Assembly (NCBI GenBank): GCA_002304925.1
Contig: DBPT01000022.1
Location: 1-64,000, forward strand
From: Prolixibacteraceae bacterium UBA1413
GTDB taxonomy: Bacteria > Bacteroidota > Bacteroidia > Bacteroidales > Prolixibacteraceae
Direction: 5' to 3'
Length of the DNA: 64,000 nt
Under the pieces are notes generated by a model. That model searched no databases, was not told where the DNA came from, and was given only the letters and a program-made list of their open reading frames with translations. The position numbers were made by a program, and so were the translations under genes. This document shows, one piece after another, positions 33,909 to 42,927 of this stretch (positions are counted from its first letter, which is position 1; every line of letters starts with the position of its first letter).

Positions 33909-36017
33909 ATGAAAAAAATATTGATATTCGCGATGACCGGACTGACCGTTTTATCCTGCAAAAAGGCTCCCGTCATGAGCTATCCTGAAACCCGGAAAGA
34001 AGCCGTGGTGGATACATTCTACGGAACTCCCGTAGAGGATCCTTACCGCTGGCTTGAGGATGACAATTCAGAAGAGACCGCACAATGGGTGGAAAGACAG
34101 AATGAAGTCACTTTTACCTATCTTAACGGCCTCCCTGGGCGCGATACCATCAAAGCCAGGCTCACTGCGCTCATGGATTACCCGAAAATTTCAGCTCCTT
34201 TCAAAAGAGCCGGCAAATATTTCTTCGGCAAGAATGACGGATTGCAGAACCAAAGCGTCATTTACATGTCGGAGAGTCTGCACGGTGATGCAAGGATCCT
34301 TCTCGATCCCAACACATTATCAGACGACGGGACCATCGCCCTTTCAGGAATGGAGATTACCCCCGACGGAAAATACATGATCTACATGATTTCCAAATCG
34401 GGATCGGACTGGAACGAGATTTTTGTCAAGAACATTGAAACGGGTGAAATTCTGCCCGACCACATCAAATGGGTAAAATTTTCAAGCACATCGTGGTATG
34501 ACGGCGGCTTTTTCTACAGCTGTTACAACGCCCCGGAAGCAGGGAACGAATTGTCGAAGGCCAATGAAAACCATCTGGTGAAATACCACAAACTGGGAAC
34601 CGATCCGGCTACGGATCCCCTGATCGCCAGCGACCCGGAACATCCCAAACGCAACATGGGTGCAGGACTTACCAGGGACAAACGTTTCATGTTCCTGTAC
34701 AAGACCGAATCCACAAGCGGAAATTCGCTGGCATTCAAAGAGATGAATAAAAAGGACGGTCCGTTTATCCCGCTGATGGAATCCTTTGAGCACGATTTTA
34801 ACATCATTGACAACATCGATGACCAACTCCTGGTGCTTACGAATTACAAAGCTCCCAACTACCGCATTTTAAAAATTGATTCCCGGAATCCGCAGGAGGA
34901 GTTTTGGACGGAACTGGTGCCGGAAAAGGAGCAGGTACTGCGATCGGCGAATCTTGCAGGAGGAAAACTGGTCCTCAATTATCTGAAGGATGCCTTCACC
35001 CACATCGAAATCTGCCATTATGACGGGAGCCTTGATTACGAATTCCCGCTGCCGGGCATCGGCACCACGGGAGGCCTCAGCGGGGACAAGGATGATCCGG
35101 AAGCTTTTTACACCTTTTCTTCCTACAATACCCCGGGGGAAGTGTACCGTTACGATTTCAGCACAAAGGAATCCGCCCTTCATTTCCGTCCCGAAGTGAA
35201 GTTCAACCCCGACGATTTCCAGGTCGAACAGGTGTTCTATACCAGCAAGGACGGCACCAAAATCCCGATGTTTCTGTTTTACAAAAAAGGGATGGTGAAA
35301 AACGGAGGTAATCCCGTGCTTTTGTATGGATATGGCGGTTTTAACGTTAGCCAGACGCCCCAATTTTCGGTATCGCGGTTTTTCTTTGCGGAAAACGGAG
35401 GAATTCTTGCCGTTGCCAATCTGCGCGGAGGGGGCGAATACGGGGAATCGTGGCACAAAGCCGGCACCAAATTGCAAAAGCAGAATGTCTTTGACGACTT
35501 CATAGCGGCTGCGGAATATCTGATCAACAACAAATACACGTCTTCCAGAAAGCTTGCCATCCAGGGAGGTTCCAATGGAGGTCTCCTGGTGGGAGCGGTA
35601 GCCAACCAGCGGCCCGAACTTTTCAAGGTAGCCCTTCCTGCTGTCGGCGTCATGGACATGCTCCGCTACCACAAATTCACCATCGGCTGGGCCTGGGCTA
35701 CGGATTACGGAACCCCTGAGGAGAGCGAAGAGATGTTCAACTACCTGTTGACCTATTCACCTTACCACAGCATGAAGCCGGGCATCAAATACCCGGCGAC
35801 CCTGGTGACGACAGCCGATCATGACGACCGTGTCGTCCCCTCCCACTCTTTCAAATTTATCTCCCGCCTTCAGGAATACAATACCGGAAAACTTCCCGTA
35901 TTGATTCGCATTGAAACCAAAGCGGGACACGGTGCCGGTAAACCGACAGCGAAAGTGATCGACGAACAGACCGACATATGGGCGTTTACGTTCCATCATT
36001 TGGGAATCACCTTATAA
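33909..36017 (+). CDS. Prolyl oligopeptidase family lipoprotein (S9A)
   Basis: 702 residues from MKKILIFAMTGLTVLSCKKA, a lipoprotein signal with the cysteine of the L-x-x-C box at residue 17. A beta-propeller is followed by the alpha/beta hydrolase domain: catalytic Ser in QGGSNGGLLVGAV, Asp in DHDDRVVPSHS and His in TKAGHGAGKPT. The family cuts after proline in short peptides. An earlier in-frame ATG at 33873 lacks a signal sequence, so 33909 is preferred. The stop codon is one base before the next gene. Confidence 0.94.
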   Translation: MKKILIFAMTGLTVLSCKKAPVMSYPETRKEAVVDTFYGTPVEDPYRWLEDDNSEETAQWVERQNEVTFTYLNGLPGRDTIKARLTALMDYPKISAPFKRAGKYFFGKNDGLQNQSVIYMSESLHGDARILLDPNTLSDDGTIALSGMEITPDGKYMIYMISKSGSDWNEIFVKNIETGEILPDHIKWVKFSSTSWYDGGFFYSCYNAPEAGNELSKANENHLVKYHKLGTDPATDPLIASDPEHPKRNMGAGLTRDKRFMFLYKTESTSGNSLAFKEMNKKDGPFIPLMESFEHDFNIIDNIDDQLLVLTNYKAPNYRILKIDSRNPQEEFWTELVPEKEQVLRSANLAGGKLVLNYLKDAFTHIEICHYDGSLDYEFPLPGIGTTGGLSGDKDDPEAFYTFSSYNTPGEVYRYDFSTKESALHFRPEVKFNPDDFQVEQVFYTSKDGTKIPMFLFYKKGMVKNGGNPVLLYGYGGFNVSQTPQFSVSRFFFAENGGILAVANLRGGGEYGESWHKAGTKLQKQNVFDDFIAAAEYLINNKYTSSRKLAIQGGSNGGLLVGAVANQRPELFKVALPAVGVMDMLRYHKFTIGWAWATDYGTPEESEEMFNYLLTYSPYHSMKPGIKYPATLVTTADHDDRVVPSHSFKFISRLQEYNTGKLPVLIRIETKAGHGAGKPTAKVIDEQTDIWAFTFHHLGITL

Positions 36018-36018
36018 C

Positions 36019-36657
36019 ATGGACATCAGGTTTCTGGTTATCGAAGGAAACATCGGGGCGGGCAAAACGACGCTGGCTACCCGGATGAGCGGCGAACTCA
36101 ACGCCAAACTGGTCCTGGAACAGTTTGCCGACAACCCTTTCCTTCCCAAATTCTACGCCGACCAGGAACGGTATTCCTTCCCCCTGGAACTCTCCTTCCT
36201 TGCCGACCGATACAACCAGATCAAAAAAGAGGTGCTCCAGCCGGAACTCTTCCGGTCAATGCTCATCTCAGATTATTACTTTACAAAATCGGCTATCTTT
36301 GCGCAGAACACCCTCCAGGAAGATGAATACAGGTTGTTCAGGAGACTTTTCAACATCGTCTTTGAATCGCTTCCCAAACCCGACCTGTACGTCTATCTCT
36401 ACCTTACGGTGGACAACCTGATGAAAAACATCAGGAAACGCGGCCGGGACTATGAACAGCAGATCGATCCCGCTTACCTCGAAAAAATCCAGACAGGCTA
36501 TTTTGACTATTTCAGACAGGTAACCCAGTTCCCCGTCCTGATCATAGACACAAACCAGATTGATTTTGTTAACAATGAGGAGAATTACCTTTTACTGAAA
36601 AAAACCATTCTCGGGAATGATTACAAAGCAGGTATTCAGCGGGTCATCCTTCCCTGA
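36019..36657 (+). CDS. Deoxynucleoside kinase
   Basis: 212 residues. Phosphorylates deoxynucleosides for dNTP salvage. The P-loop is FLVIEGNIGAGKTTLA at the N terminus; the deoxyadenosine/deoxyguanosine-type kinases also share ELSFLADRYNQIKKE, SDYYFTKSAIFA and the lid RKRGRDYEQ. Whether purine or pyrimidine deoxynucleosides are preferred cannot be told. It begins one base after the prolyl oligopeptidase stop and is probably co-transcribed with it. Confidence 0.9.
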   Translation: MDIRFLVIEGNIGAGKTTLATRMSGELNAKLVLEQFADNPFLPKFYADQERYSFPLELSFLADRYNQIKKEVLQPELFRSMLISDYYFTKSAIFAQNTLQEDEYRLFRRLFNIVFESLPKPDLYVYLYLTVDNLMKNIRKRGRDYEQQIDPAYLEKIQTGYFDYFRQVTQFPVLIIDTNQIDFVNNEENYLLLKKTILGNDYKAGIQRVILP

Positions 36658-36730
36658 ACGGAGAGTTTTCGGAGCCATCAGAGTGAATCGTATTTCGCAT
36701 ATTAAATAATTTGAAAATAGTGTTTTAGAA

Positions 36731-38482
36731 ATGAAGAGACAATTTAAAAGTGCCGTGCTGGTTATTATGGCGATTTTGATCTTACCCTGCTGTGCCGGTC
36801 TAAAGAAAATGCAGACGAATGCCGGAGACATCCGGTTCAAAGCCTCCCCCGAAATCATGGAAACCCATGCCGGAAATGTTGAAATATCTTTCAATGGCCA
36901 TTTCCCGCAGCTTTATTTTGACAAAAAAGCAACGCTGACAGCTACGCCGGTAATCCGGTATGCCGGAGGCGAGACTCCCCTTAAGCCGGTACTCCTTCAG
37001 GGGGAGAAGGTATTGGGGAACAACAGGATCATCACCTATGATGCAGGGGGCAATTTCACTTACCAGGAGAAATTTGCCTACAAGGAGAGCATGCGTTCCT
37101 CCGACCTCGTCGTGCAGATGAAAGCCGTCAGAGGTTCAAAATGTGTTGATCTCGAACCGGTCATCATCGCGAAAGGGATTCTGGCCCTGAATACCCTGAT
37201 GGCGGTTACCCCGAAAACAATCATCGGCATCAGGCGCGAAGCCAACAATAGCGGGCAATACAACCCGGACATCGACCCTTTTCAGCGGATTGTCCCCGAT
37301 GAATTGCTGGCTGACATCAAGTACCTGATCAACAGCGCCATCTTACGCACGGAAGAAGCCACGGCACCTGATGTACGCACCTTTTTGGATTATACCAAAG
37401 ATGCCCATCAGGATGACAGGAAGGAAGTTAAAAAAGTGGAAGTCACGGCGTATGCCTCTCCCGACGGTTCGCTGGACCTGAATACGGAGCTGGCATCGAA
37501 ACGGGAAAAAAGCTCCACGGCATTCGTCGAGGAAGAGTTGAAAAAAGCCCGCGTGGAAGCCAATCTGCGGACACGGTATACCCCAGAGGATTGGGAAGGT
37601 TTCCGGGAGATGATGGAACAGTCCAACATTCAGGACAAAGATCTGATATTAAGGGTATTATCCATGCATACCGATCCTGAAGTCAGGGAAAGGGAAATCA
37701 AAAACCTGTCGGCGGCATTCACCCAGATAGCCGAAGAGGTGCTCCCCAAACTCCGGAGGGCCAAATTACTTACATCGGTCAATATCATCGGGAAAAGCGA
37801 TGAAGAGATCGTTGCCATTGCGGAAAGCACTCCGGGCGCCCTTAATCCCGCCGAGCTTCTTTATGCCGCTTCGCTGACCGAAGACCAGGAGAAACAACTG
37901 AAGCTTTACCAAGCATTTTCACAGGTTTATCCCGACGACTGGAGAGGGCCCAACAATGCCGGCGTGGTTCTGGCCCGGCAGATGAAATATGCCGAGGCAA
38001 AACCTTTGTTTGAGAAAGCGGAGAAGCTCCGTAGTGATGAACCTGTCATTCAAAACAACCTGGGGGCCATTGCTTTGTTCAACAACGATGTTGATGCCGC
38101 TGAAAAGTTATTCGGAACGGCATCCGGCTCGGGAAACGAAGTGAATTACAACCTCGGGCTGGTAAACATCCGGAAAGGGGATTATAACAAGGCCAACCAG
38201 TTCTTCAGAAGCGAGGCCGATCCGAACACCGCCCTTGTGAAGGTCATTTCAGGCAACTACAACGGCGCCCTGAGCGATCTGGAAGAATATGACAAGCCCG
38301 ACTGTTTCCTGAAGGAATACCTCAAAGCTGTCATCGGAGCGAGGACTGGACAGGAATCCCTGTTGTTTGACAGCCTCCGGAAAGCGATTTCTTACAACCC
38401 CGCCATGAAGCGGACGGCAGCTACGGAAATGGAATTCCGCAAATATTTTGATGATTCCCGTTTCAGGGCAATCGTTGAATGA
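36731..38482 (+). CDS. Lipoprotein with an OmpA-like segment and TPR repeats
   Basis: 583 residues. The signal ends in LPCCAGLKK, so it is lipidated. Residues from about 60 to 160 are beta-rich. The middle (VEVTAYASPDGSLDLNTELA) resembles the OmpA peptidoglycan-binding core, where G-Y-A-S-P-x-G is typical, but the flanking helices are enlarged by Glu/Lys-rich insertions. The last 200 residues hold TPR-like repeats (NNAGVVLARQMKYAEAKPLF, NNLGAIALFNNDVDAAEKLF, YNLGLVNIRKGDYNKANQFF). It may link outer membrane and cell wall. Similar proteins occur in Bacteroidales; the function is unknown. Confidence 0.7.
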   Translation: MKRQFKSAVLVIMAILILPCCAGLKKMQTNAGDIRFKASPEIMETHAGNVEISFNGHFPQLYFDKKATLTATPVIRYAGGETPLKPVLLQGEKVLGNNRIITYDAGGNFTYQEKFAYKESMRSSDLVVQMKAVRGSKCVDLEPVIIAKGILALNTLMAVTPKTIIGIRREANNSGQYNPDIDPFQRIVPDELLADIKYLINSAILRTEEATAPDVRTFLDYTKDAHQDDRKEVKKVEVTAYASPDGSLDLNTELASKREKSSTAFVEEELKKARVEANLRTRYTPEDWEGFREMMEQSNIQDKDLILRVLSMHTDPEVREREIKNLSAAFTQIAEEVLPKLRRAKLLTSVNIIGKSDEEIVAIAESTPGALNPAELLYAASLTEDQEKQLKLYQAFSQVYPDDWRGPNNAGVVLARQMKYAEAKPLFEKAEKLRSDEPVIQNNLGAIALFNNDVDAAEKLFGTASGSGNEVNYNLGLVNIRKGDYNKANQFFRSEADPNTALVKVISGNYNGALSDLEEYDKPDCFLKEYLKAVIGARTGQESLLFDSLRKAISYNPAMKRTAATEMEFRKYFDDSRFRAIVE

Positions 38483-38530
38483 CAGTACTATCCACCTGAT
38501 TCATTAACTTACCGGGAAGTTTTTCCGGTC

Positions 38531-38556
38531 AAAAAACACCCATATGACATTGATCA
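38531..38556 (+). repeat. 26-base sequence around the M20 start, shared with the glyoxalase-fold gene
   Basis: The stretch from six A through CACCCATATGAC and ATTGATCA is found again at 51390-51416 with one extra C after ATGAC. Both copies contain the start codon of the downstream gene (38544 and 51403), but the single-base difference shifts the following codons. Confidence 0.75.
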
Positions 38557-39923
38557 ATCAGTATATTGAAAAAAACAAAGAGCGTTTTCTGGATGAGTTG
38601 TTCGGATTGATCAGGATACCTTCCATCAGTTCGCTGAGCGAACACAAGTCCGACATGTACCGTGCTGCTGAATACTGGAAACAGCTGCTGCTGGACGCGG
38701 GAGCCTCCCGGGCCGAAGTTTTTGAAACCGACGGCAATCCCGTGACTTACGGGGAAAAGATCATCGACCGCGGCCTGCCCACGGTCCTGGTGTACGCGCA
38801 TATGGACGTGATGCCTGTCGATCCGCCCGACAAGTGGGTCACGCCTCCTTTTGAACCCCAGGTGAGGGATGGCAGAATTTACGCCCGGGGAGCCAACGAT
38901 GACAAAGGGCAAAGCATGATGCACGCCAAGGCTTTTGAATTGATGGTTAAAACCGGCACGTTGCCATGCAATGTGAAGTTTATGATTGAAGGAGAAGAAG
39001 AAATCGGGTCCCCGAATCTCGGGAAATTCTGTGAACAACACAAGGAGATGCTGCAAGCCGACGTGATTCTGGTATCCGACACTTCCATGATCGCCCCCGG
39101 CATGCCCAGCATAACCACGGGATTGCGGGGACTGGCCTACTGGCAGGTAGAGGTGACGGGTCCCTCCCACGATCTCCACTCGGGGTTGTTTGGGGGAACG
39201 GTTGCCAATCCCATCAACGTATTGAGCAAGCTCATCGCCGGGCTCACCGATGACCGGGGACGGATCACGATTCCGGGATTTTACGATGATGTCCTGGAAG
39301 TATCACCCGAAGAAAGGGCGATGCTGGCACGGGCTCCCTTTGACGAGAAGGATTTCATGGAAGGAATCGGCGTGAAAGCCTTGTCGGGCGAAACCGGTTA
39401 CAGCCCTAAGGAGCGAACGGGGATCAGGCCGTCGCTCGACGTCTGCGGAATCTGGGGAGGATACACCGGCGAAGGAGCCAAAACGGTGCTCCCCTCCAAA
39501 GCTTATGTGAAAATTTCCACGCGCCTGGTGCCCGACCAGGACCATACCAAAATCGAGAAGCTCTTCAAGGATCATCTCGAATCCATCGCCCCTGCCTCCG
39601 TTACGGTGGAAGTTTCCTACCTTCACGGCGGACAGGGTTATGTCTGCCCTGTGGACCTGCCCGCATACCGTGCTGCTGAAAAGGCATATCTCGACGTCTA
39701 CGGGGTACTTCCGATACCCGTACGCTCGGGAGGCAGCATCCCCATCATCTCCACCTTTGAACAAGTGCTGGGAATCAAATCGATATTGATGGGATTCGGC
39801 CTCGATTCCGACGCCATCCACTCCCCCAACGAAAACTTTTCTTTGGAGCAGTTTTTCAATGGAATCCGCACCATTCCGTTGTTTTACAAATATTTCGCGG
39901 AAATGGCCGCTCCCATGGCATAG
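38544..39923 (+). CDS. M20 family metallodipeptidase
   Basis: 459 residues. Zinc-site motifs of the M20/ArgE/DapE family are VLVYAHMDVMPVD (first His and Asp), ARGANDDKGQSMMH (bridging Asp) and MIEGEEEIGS (catalytic and ligand Glu); the C-terminal ligand is in DAIHSPNENF. The lid domain in between includes VEVTGPSHDLHSGLFGG, typical of the carnosinase-like CNDP branch that cleaves dipeptides. Cytoplasmic (no signal). It ends at a hairpin. Confidence 0.92.
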   Translation: MTLINQYIEKNKERFLDELFGLIRIPSISSLSEHKSDMYRAAEYWKQLLLDAGASRAEVFETDGNPVTYGEKIIDRGLPTVLVYAHMDVMPVDPPDKWVTPPFEPQVRDGRIYARGANDDKGQSMMHAKAFELMVKTGTLPCNVKFMIEGEEEIGSPNLGKFCEQHKEMLQADVILVSDTSMIAPGMPSITTGLRGLAYWQVEVTGPSHDLHSGLFGGTVANPINVLSKLIAGLTDDRGRITIPGFYDDVLEVSPEERAMLARAPFDEKDFMEGIGVKALSGETGYSPKERTGIRPSLDVCGIWGGYTGEGAKTVLPSKAYVKISTRLVPDQDHTKIEKLFKDHLESIAPASVTVEVSYLHGGQGYVCPVDLPAYRAAEKAYLDVYGVLPIPVRSGGSIPIISTFEQVLGIKSILMGFGLDSDAIHSPNENFSLEQFFNGIRTIPLFYKYFAEMAAPMA

Positions 39924-39943
39924 CCGTTTCCGTCATTTTGCTG

Positions 39944-39975
39944 CGAAGGCACGGAGATCTCTTTCCGTGCCTTCG
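39944..39975 (+). terminator. Intrinsic terminator between convergent genes
   Basis: CGAAGGCACGGA (39944-39955) pairs perfectly with TCCGTGCCTTCG (39964-39975), a 12-base-pair stem with an 8-base loop, followed on the plus strand by TTTGTCTT. It sits between the M20 gene and the convergent oxidoreductase gene, 8 bases from the latter's stop, and may act in both directions. Confidence 0.8.
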
Positions 39976-39982
39976 TTTGTCT

Positions 39983-41425
39983 TCAGAAAGCCTCACCCGT
40001 TACGCTGTCACCCATCGTCTGATTCTGCCGGGAGGCCAGCTTCAGCGCTTCGGTGGTGGTGTAATATTTCACTAGCATGTTGGGCACTTCCCATTCCGGT
40101 AATTTTCCATCGACCAGGTATTGAAGGTACTTTCCGGTCACCTGTGCAAAATGGGCTTCATGACCCACCTTGAATTCTTCCGGGATTTCCACCCGCCATA
40201 CCTTCTCCCCCTCCTGTGACACACTGAGCCCGGGATAGAGTCCGGCAAGCCGTGAAATCGCCGAGGTCACCGCCGCTTCAAATTCTGCTGGAGTGCAATT
40301 GGCGGTTTGTTCTATATAAAGCACAGGCTTGTAATTCTGTTCCCGGCCCTGGTTGATCACCAGGTTGCAGCGGGTTCCGCGCATGATGCTGTAATGGGTG
40401 TCACCAGTCCCTTCCGGCGCCTCAAAATTCCAGATCACCGAAACCCTGGCACGGATTCCCTTCAGGGAATAATCCAACTCCCCGTTGCTGTAGACTTTCA
40501 GAAGGTTGTCCTTTACATATTTACCGAGGTACTCCGGAAATCCGGAGAGGCCTGTCACCCGGCTGAACATTTCGGGCGTCATATCCGTGCTCCACCGGCG
40601 CGCAGCGTGCAACTCCACATCTTCCTTTTTCAGGATCAACTCCGGAAATGCTTCCCACTGGATCAGGTCAACCAGGTGGGTGGTGACATCGACGATCCCC
40701 TCTCCCTGCTGGGTGGTGTCAAAGAACCACGGAGGCCTCTTCAGAGGGGTTCCGGAAACGATCTTGCTGAAATGATGGACACTCTCCTTGGTGATGGCAG
40801 GCTCTTCGGGAGTGCCTTTCTGCAGTTCCCCGAAAACCGCCTTGTCAAGGGAGAGTTCCTTTTGCAGGATGGTGGTGATCTCATACCGTTCCGTCATGAT
40901 GTCGTAGAGGAGCACCTCCTTTTCCGAGGCTACAGAAAAAGCTTTTTCCAGCACCGTAAAATTTTCAGGGGTGATGACCATCGGCTTGTCGGCCAGTACA
41001 TTCAATCCTGCCTCTACCGCCTTGAGGATGTACTCCGTTTTCCGGGCGTTGTTGCCTGCCAGGACCACAACGTTCCCCGGTTTTTCAGTAAGCATCCTCT
41101 CCAGGTAATCGTCTCCGGCGTATACCTCTTCCACCCAGGCGGTGGGATCAGCGACACGCTGGTTATACGCTTCAATCCTGGCGAGATGGTCCTTCACTTC
41201 CTCCCCTTCAGGAGCATAAACCCTGACGACAGGGTCAATCTGCTCATACATGGATTTCTGAACCAGGGCGGCATGAAAATGGCCCGGATCGAGGGTGATG
41301 AGTTTCACCTCTCCAGGCACTCCCGTAAAAGCCCTCTTTTCTGCAGAGGGTCGTCTTTCCCCGCACCCTGTCACTAGAATCGTTAAGAGCGGCACCATAA
41401 TGATAAGTCCTTTTTTCATAATCAT
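39983..41425 (-). CDS. Gfo/Idh/MocA-family oxidoreductase lipoprotein
   Basis: 480 residues. A lipoprotein signal (MVPLLTILVTGC) places it in the periplasm or on a membrane. The N-terminal part has the Rossmann-type NAD(P) fold with VVLAGNNARKTEYILKAVEA and LADKPMVITPENF (the E/D-K-P motif). The second half fits the putative oxidoreductase C-terminal family seen in Bacteroidota, with HHFSKIVSGTPLKRPPWFFD. Such proteins oxidise or reduce sugars or inositols. It is the last gene of the minus-strand run from pyrF, after a space holding 14-base repeats. Confidence 0.8.
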   Translation of the reverse strand: MIMKKGLIIMVPLLTILVTGCGERRPSAEKRAFTGVPGEVKLITLDPGHFHAALVQKSMYEQIDPVVRVYAPEGEEVKDHLARIEAYNQRVADPTAWVEEVYAGDDYLERMLTEKPGNVVVLAGNNARKTEYILKAVEAGLNVLADKPMVITPENFTVLEKAFSVASEKEVLLYDIMTERYEITTILQKELSLDKAVFGELQKGTPEEPAITKESVHHFSKIVSGTPLKRPPWFFDTTQQGEGIVDVTTHLVDLIQWEAFPELILKKEDVELHAARRWSTDMTPEMFSRVTGLSGFPEYLGKYVKDNLLKVYSNGELDYSLKGIRARVSVIWNFEAPEGTGDTHYSIMRGTRCNLVINQGREQNYKPVLYIEQTANCTPAEFEAAVTSAISRLAGLYPGLSVSQEGEKVWRVEIPEEFKVGHEAHFAQVTGKYLQYLVDGKLPEWEVPNMLVKYYTTTEALKLASRQNQTMGDSVTGEAF

Positions 41426-41484
41426 TTTTACGTAAACGTTGAAAAACTTGAGTTTGCCAAAAGATAGCGGAGTTCAGATTGCAA

Positions 41485-41554
41485 ATGGTGGATTTCGGAT
41501 GGTGGATTTCAGAAGGCGGATTTCAGAAGGCGGATTTCAAAAGGCGGATTCACG
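41485..41554. repeat. 14-base tandem array, five copies
   Basis: Five units at 41485, 41499, 41513, 41527 and 41541. Units are ATGGTGGATTTCGG-like at the left and AAGGCGGATTTCAG-like at the right. The last unit contains the stop codon (41550-41552) of the Tat-signal oxidoreductase gene. The unit length of 14 does not preserve a reading frame. Confidence 0.85.
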
Positions 41555-42926
41555 ATTCCATATGGTCAGTTCCCCAGGGGAAGCGTTGCGGCCTGCGGAG
41601 CATAGTATTTGCCTCTTCGCTGTTCCGGAAGCGTTCCGTTTGGGGATCCCATTCCAGGCGGCCGGGGATTTTCATGGCGATATGGCTGATCAGGCAAACG
41701 GTGCATGCCCTGTGGCCTATTTCCACTGGCGATATGGGTTCTTTTCGGCTGATGATGCTATCAAGCCAGTTGCCATGCTGGTTGTCGCTCCTGGTGAGGT
41801 GGATTTCGTTTTCGCCGATCGTCGATTCCAGGATCCGGGGGTCACTGGCATCCAGAGCTTTTCGGCTGGCATCGCGTGACACGGGGTCGCTTGCCGAAGC
41901 CACGTAATCGCCGCGGGAGACAAAGATCCACCCTTCACTCCCCTCATAACGGATGCCGTTGGGGAATCCCCCGCTGGTGTACATGGTGATGCCGTTGGCG
42001 TAATCGGCCTTGACCATAAAGTCACCGTGCACATTCCAGAGGCCCGATTTGGGGAATTCCGCCACCGCCTGAACGGCAACGGGACCAGTGTATTCGGTAT
42101 CCATGCCCCAGGCTGCCGAGTCGAAGTGATGCTGTCCCCATCCTGTGATCATGCCGGCGCCGTAATTTTCCAGTCGGAGCCATCCCGGGCGGCCGTAGTC
42201 GTTTTGCGGATGAACGCCCATTTCGGTATAGGGGACCAGGGGAGTCGATCCCAGCCACATGTCGAAGTTCAGGTTTTTGGGGACGGGCATTTCCGGGGCG
42301 TTGGGGCCGGAGGGATCCCCGGGGAGGCCGATCTTTACCGTGTGGAGTTTCCCGATCCGCCCATTGCGGACCAGTTCCGCCGCCACCCTGAACTGGGAGG
42401 AGGAGCGTTGCTGCGTCCCCACCTGTAAAATCACACCCTGTCGCCTAACGATATCGCTGAGGAGGCGGCCTTCGGCAATGGTCAACGACGTGGGCTTCTG
42501 CAAATAGATGTCCTTGCCCGCCAGGGCGGCTTCAATGGCCGGCCGCGCATGCCAGTGGTCGGGCGTGCTGATGATCACCGCATCGAGGGAGCGGTCCGAC
42601 AGCATCTCCCGGTAATCACCGTACATCTTCACCCCCGAATACTTGCGGGTTCCCGACCGGGCGGCATAATGCTCCTCTATAAGCTTTTTCCCATCGGAGA
42701 GCCGTTTGCTGTCCACATCACAAACCGCCACAAACCGGGCCTTGTCATACCGGATCGTCTCCCCGATGTCATGGCCCCGGGCAATCCTGCCGCATCCGAT
42801 CTGTCCGATTTGTATCCTGTCCGAAGGAGGATTTTTCCCCATCACCGAAGCCGGTATGAGCGTGGGCAGGATCACGGCTCCCGTTGTGGCGGCGATACTG
42901 CTACCTAAGAACTTGCGTCTTTTCAT
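41550..42926 (-). CDS. Gfo/Idh/MocA-family oxidoreductase with Tat signal
   Basis: 458 residues. The N terminus MKRRKFLGSSIAATTGAVIL is a twin-arginine signal, so the protein is exported folded with its NAD(P) cofactor. IQIGQIGCGRIARGHD is the nucleotide-binding loop, STPDHWHARPAIEAALAGKD and YLQKPTSLTIAEG (E/Q-K-P) the usual catalytic stretch; WLRLENYGAGMITGWGQHHF is typical of the Bacteroidota and Planctomycetes periplasmic group. It begins one base after the DUF6807 stop. Confidence 0.85.
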   Translation of the reverse strand: MKRRKFLGSSIAATTGAVILPTLIPASVMGKNPPSDRIQIGQIGCGRIARGHDIGETIRYDKARFVAVCDVDSKRLSDGKKLIEEHYAARSGTRKYSGVKMYGDYREMLSDRSLDAVIISTPDHWHARPAIEAALAGKDIYLQKPTSLTIAEGRLLSDIVRRQGVILQVGTQQRSSSQFRVAAELVRNGRIGKLHTVKIGLPGDPSGPNAPEMPVPKNLNFDMWLGSTPLVPYTEMGVHPQNDYGRPGWLRLENYGAGMITGWGQHHFDSAAWGMDTEYTGPVAVQAVAEFPKSGLWNVHGDFMVKADYANGITMYTSGGFPNGIRYEGSEGWIFVSRGDYVASASDPVSRDASRKALDASDPRILESTIGENEIHLTRSDNQHGNWLDSIISRKEPISPVEIGHRACTVCLISHIAMKIPGRLEWDPQTERFRNSEEANTMLRRPQRFPWGTDHMES

Positions 42927-42927
42927 T

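Noticed and set aside
41485..41554. The 14-base array as a CRISPR array
   Set aside because: Units are contiguous with no spacers, and no cas genes are near.
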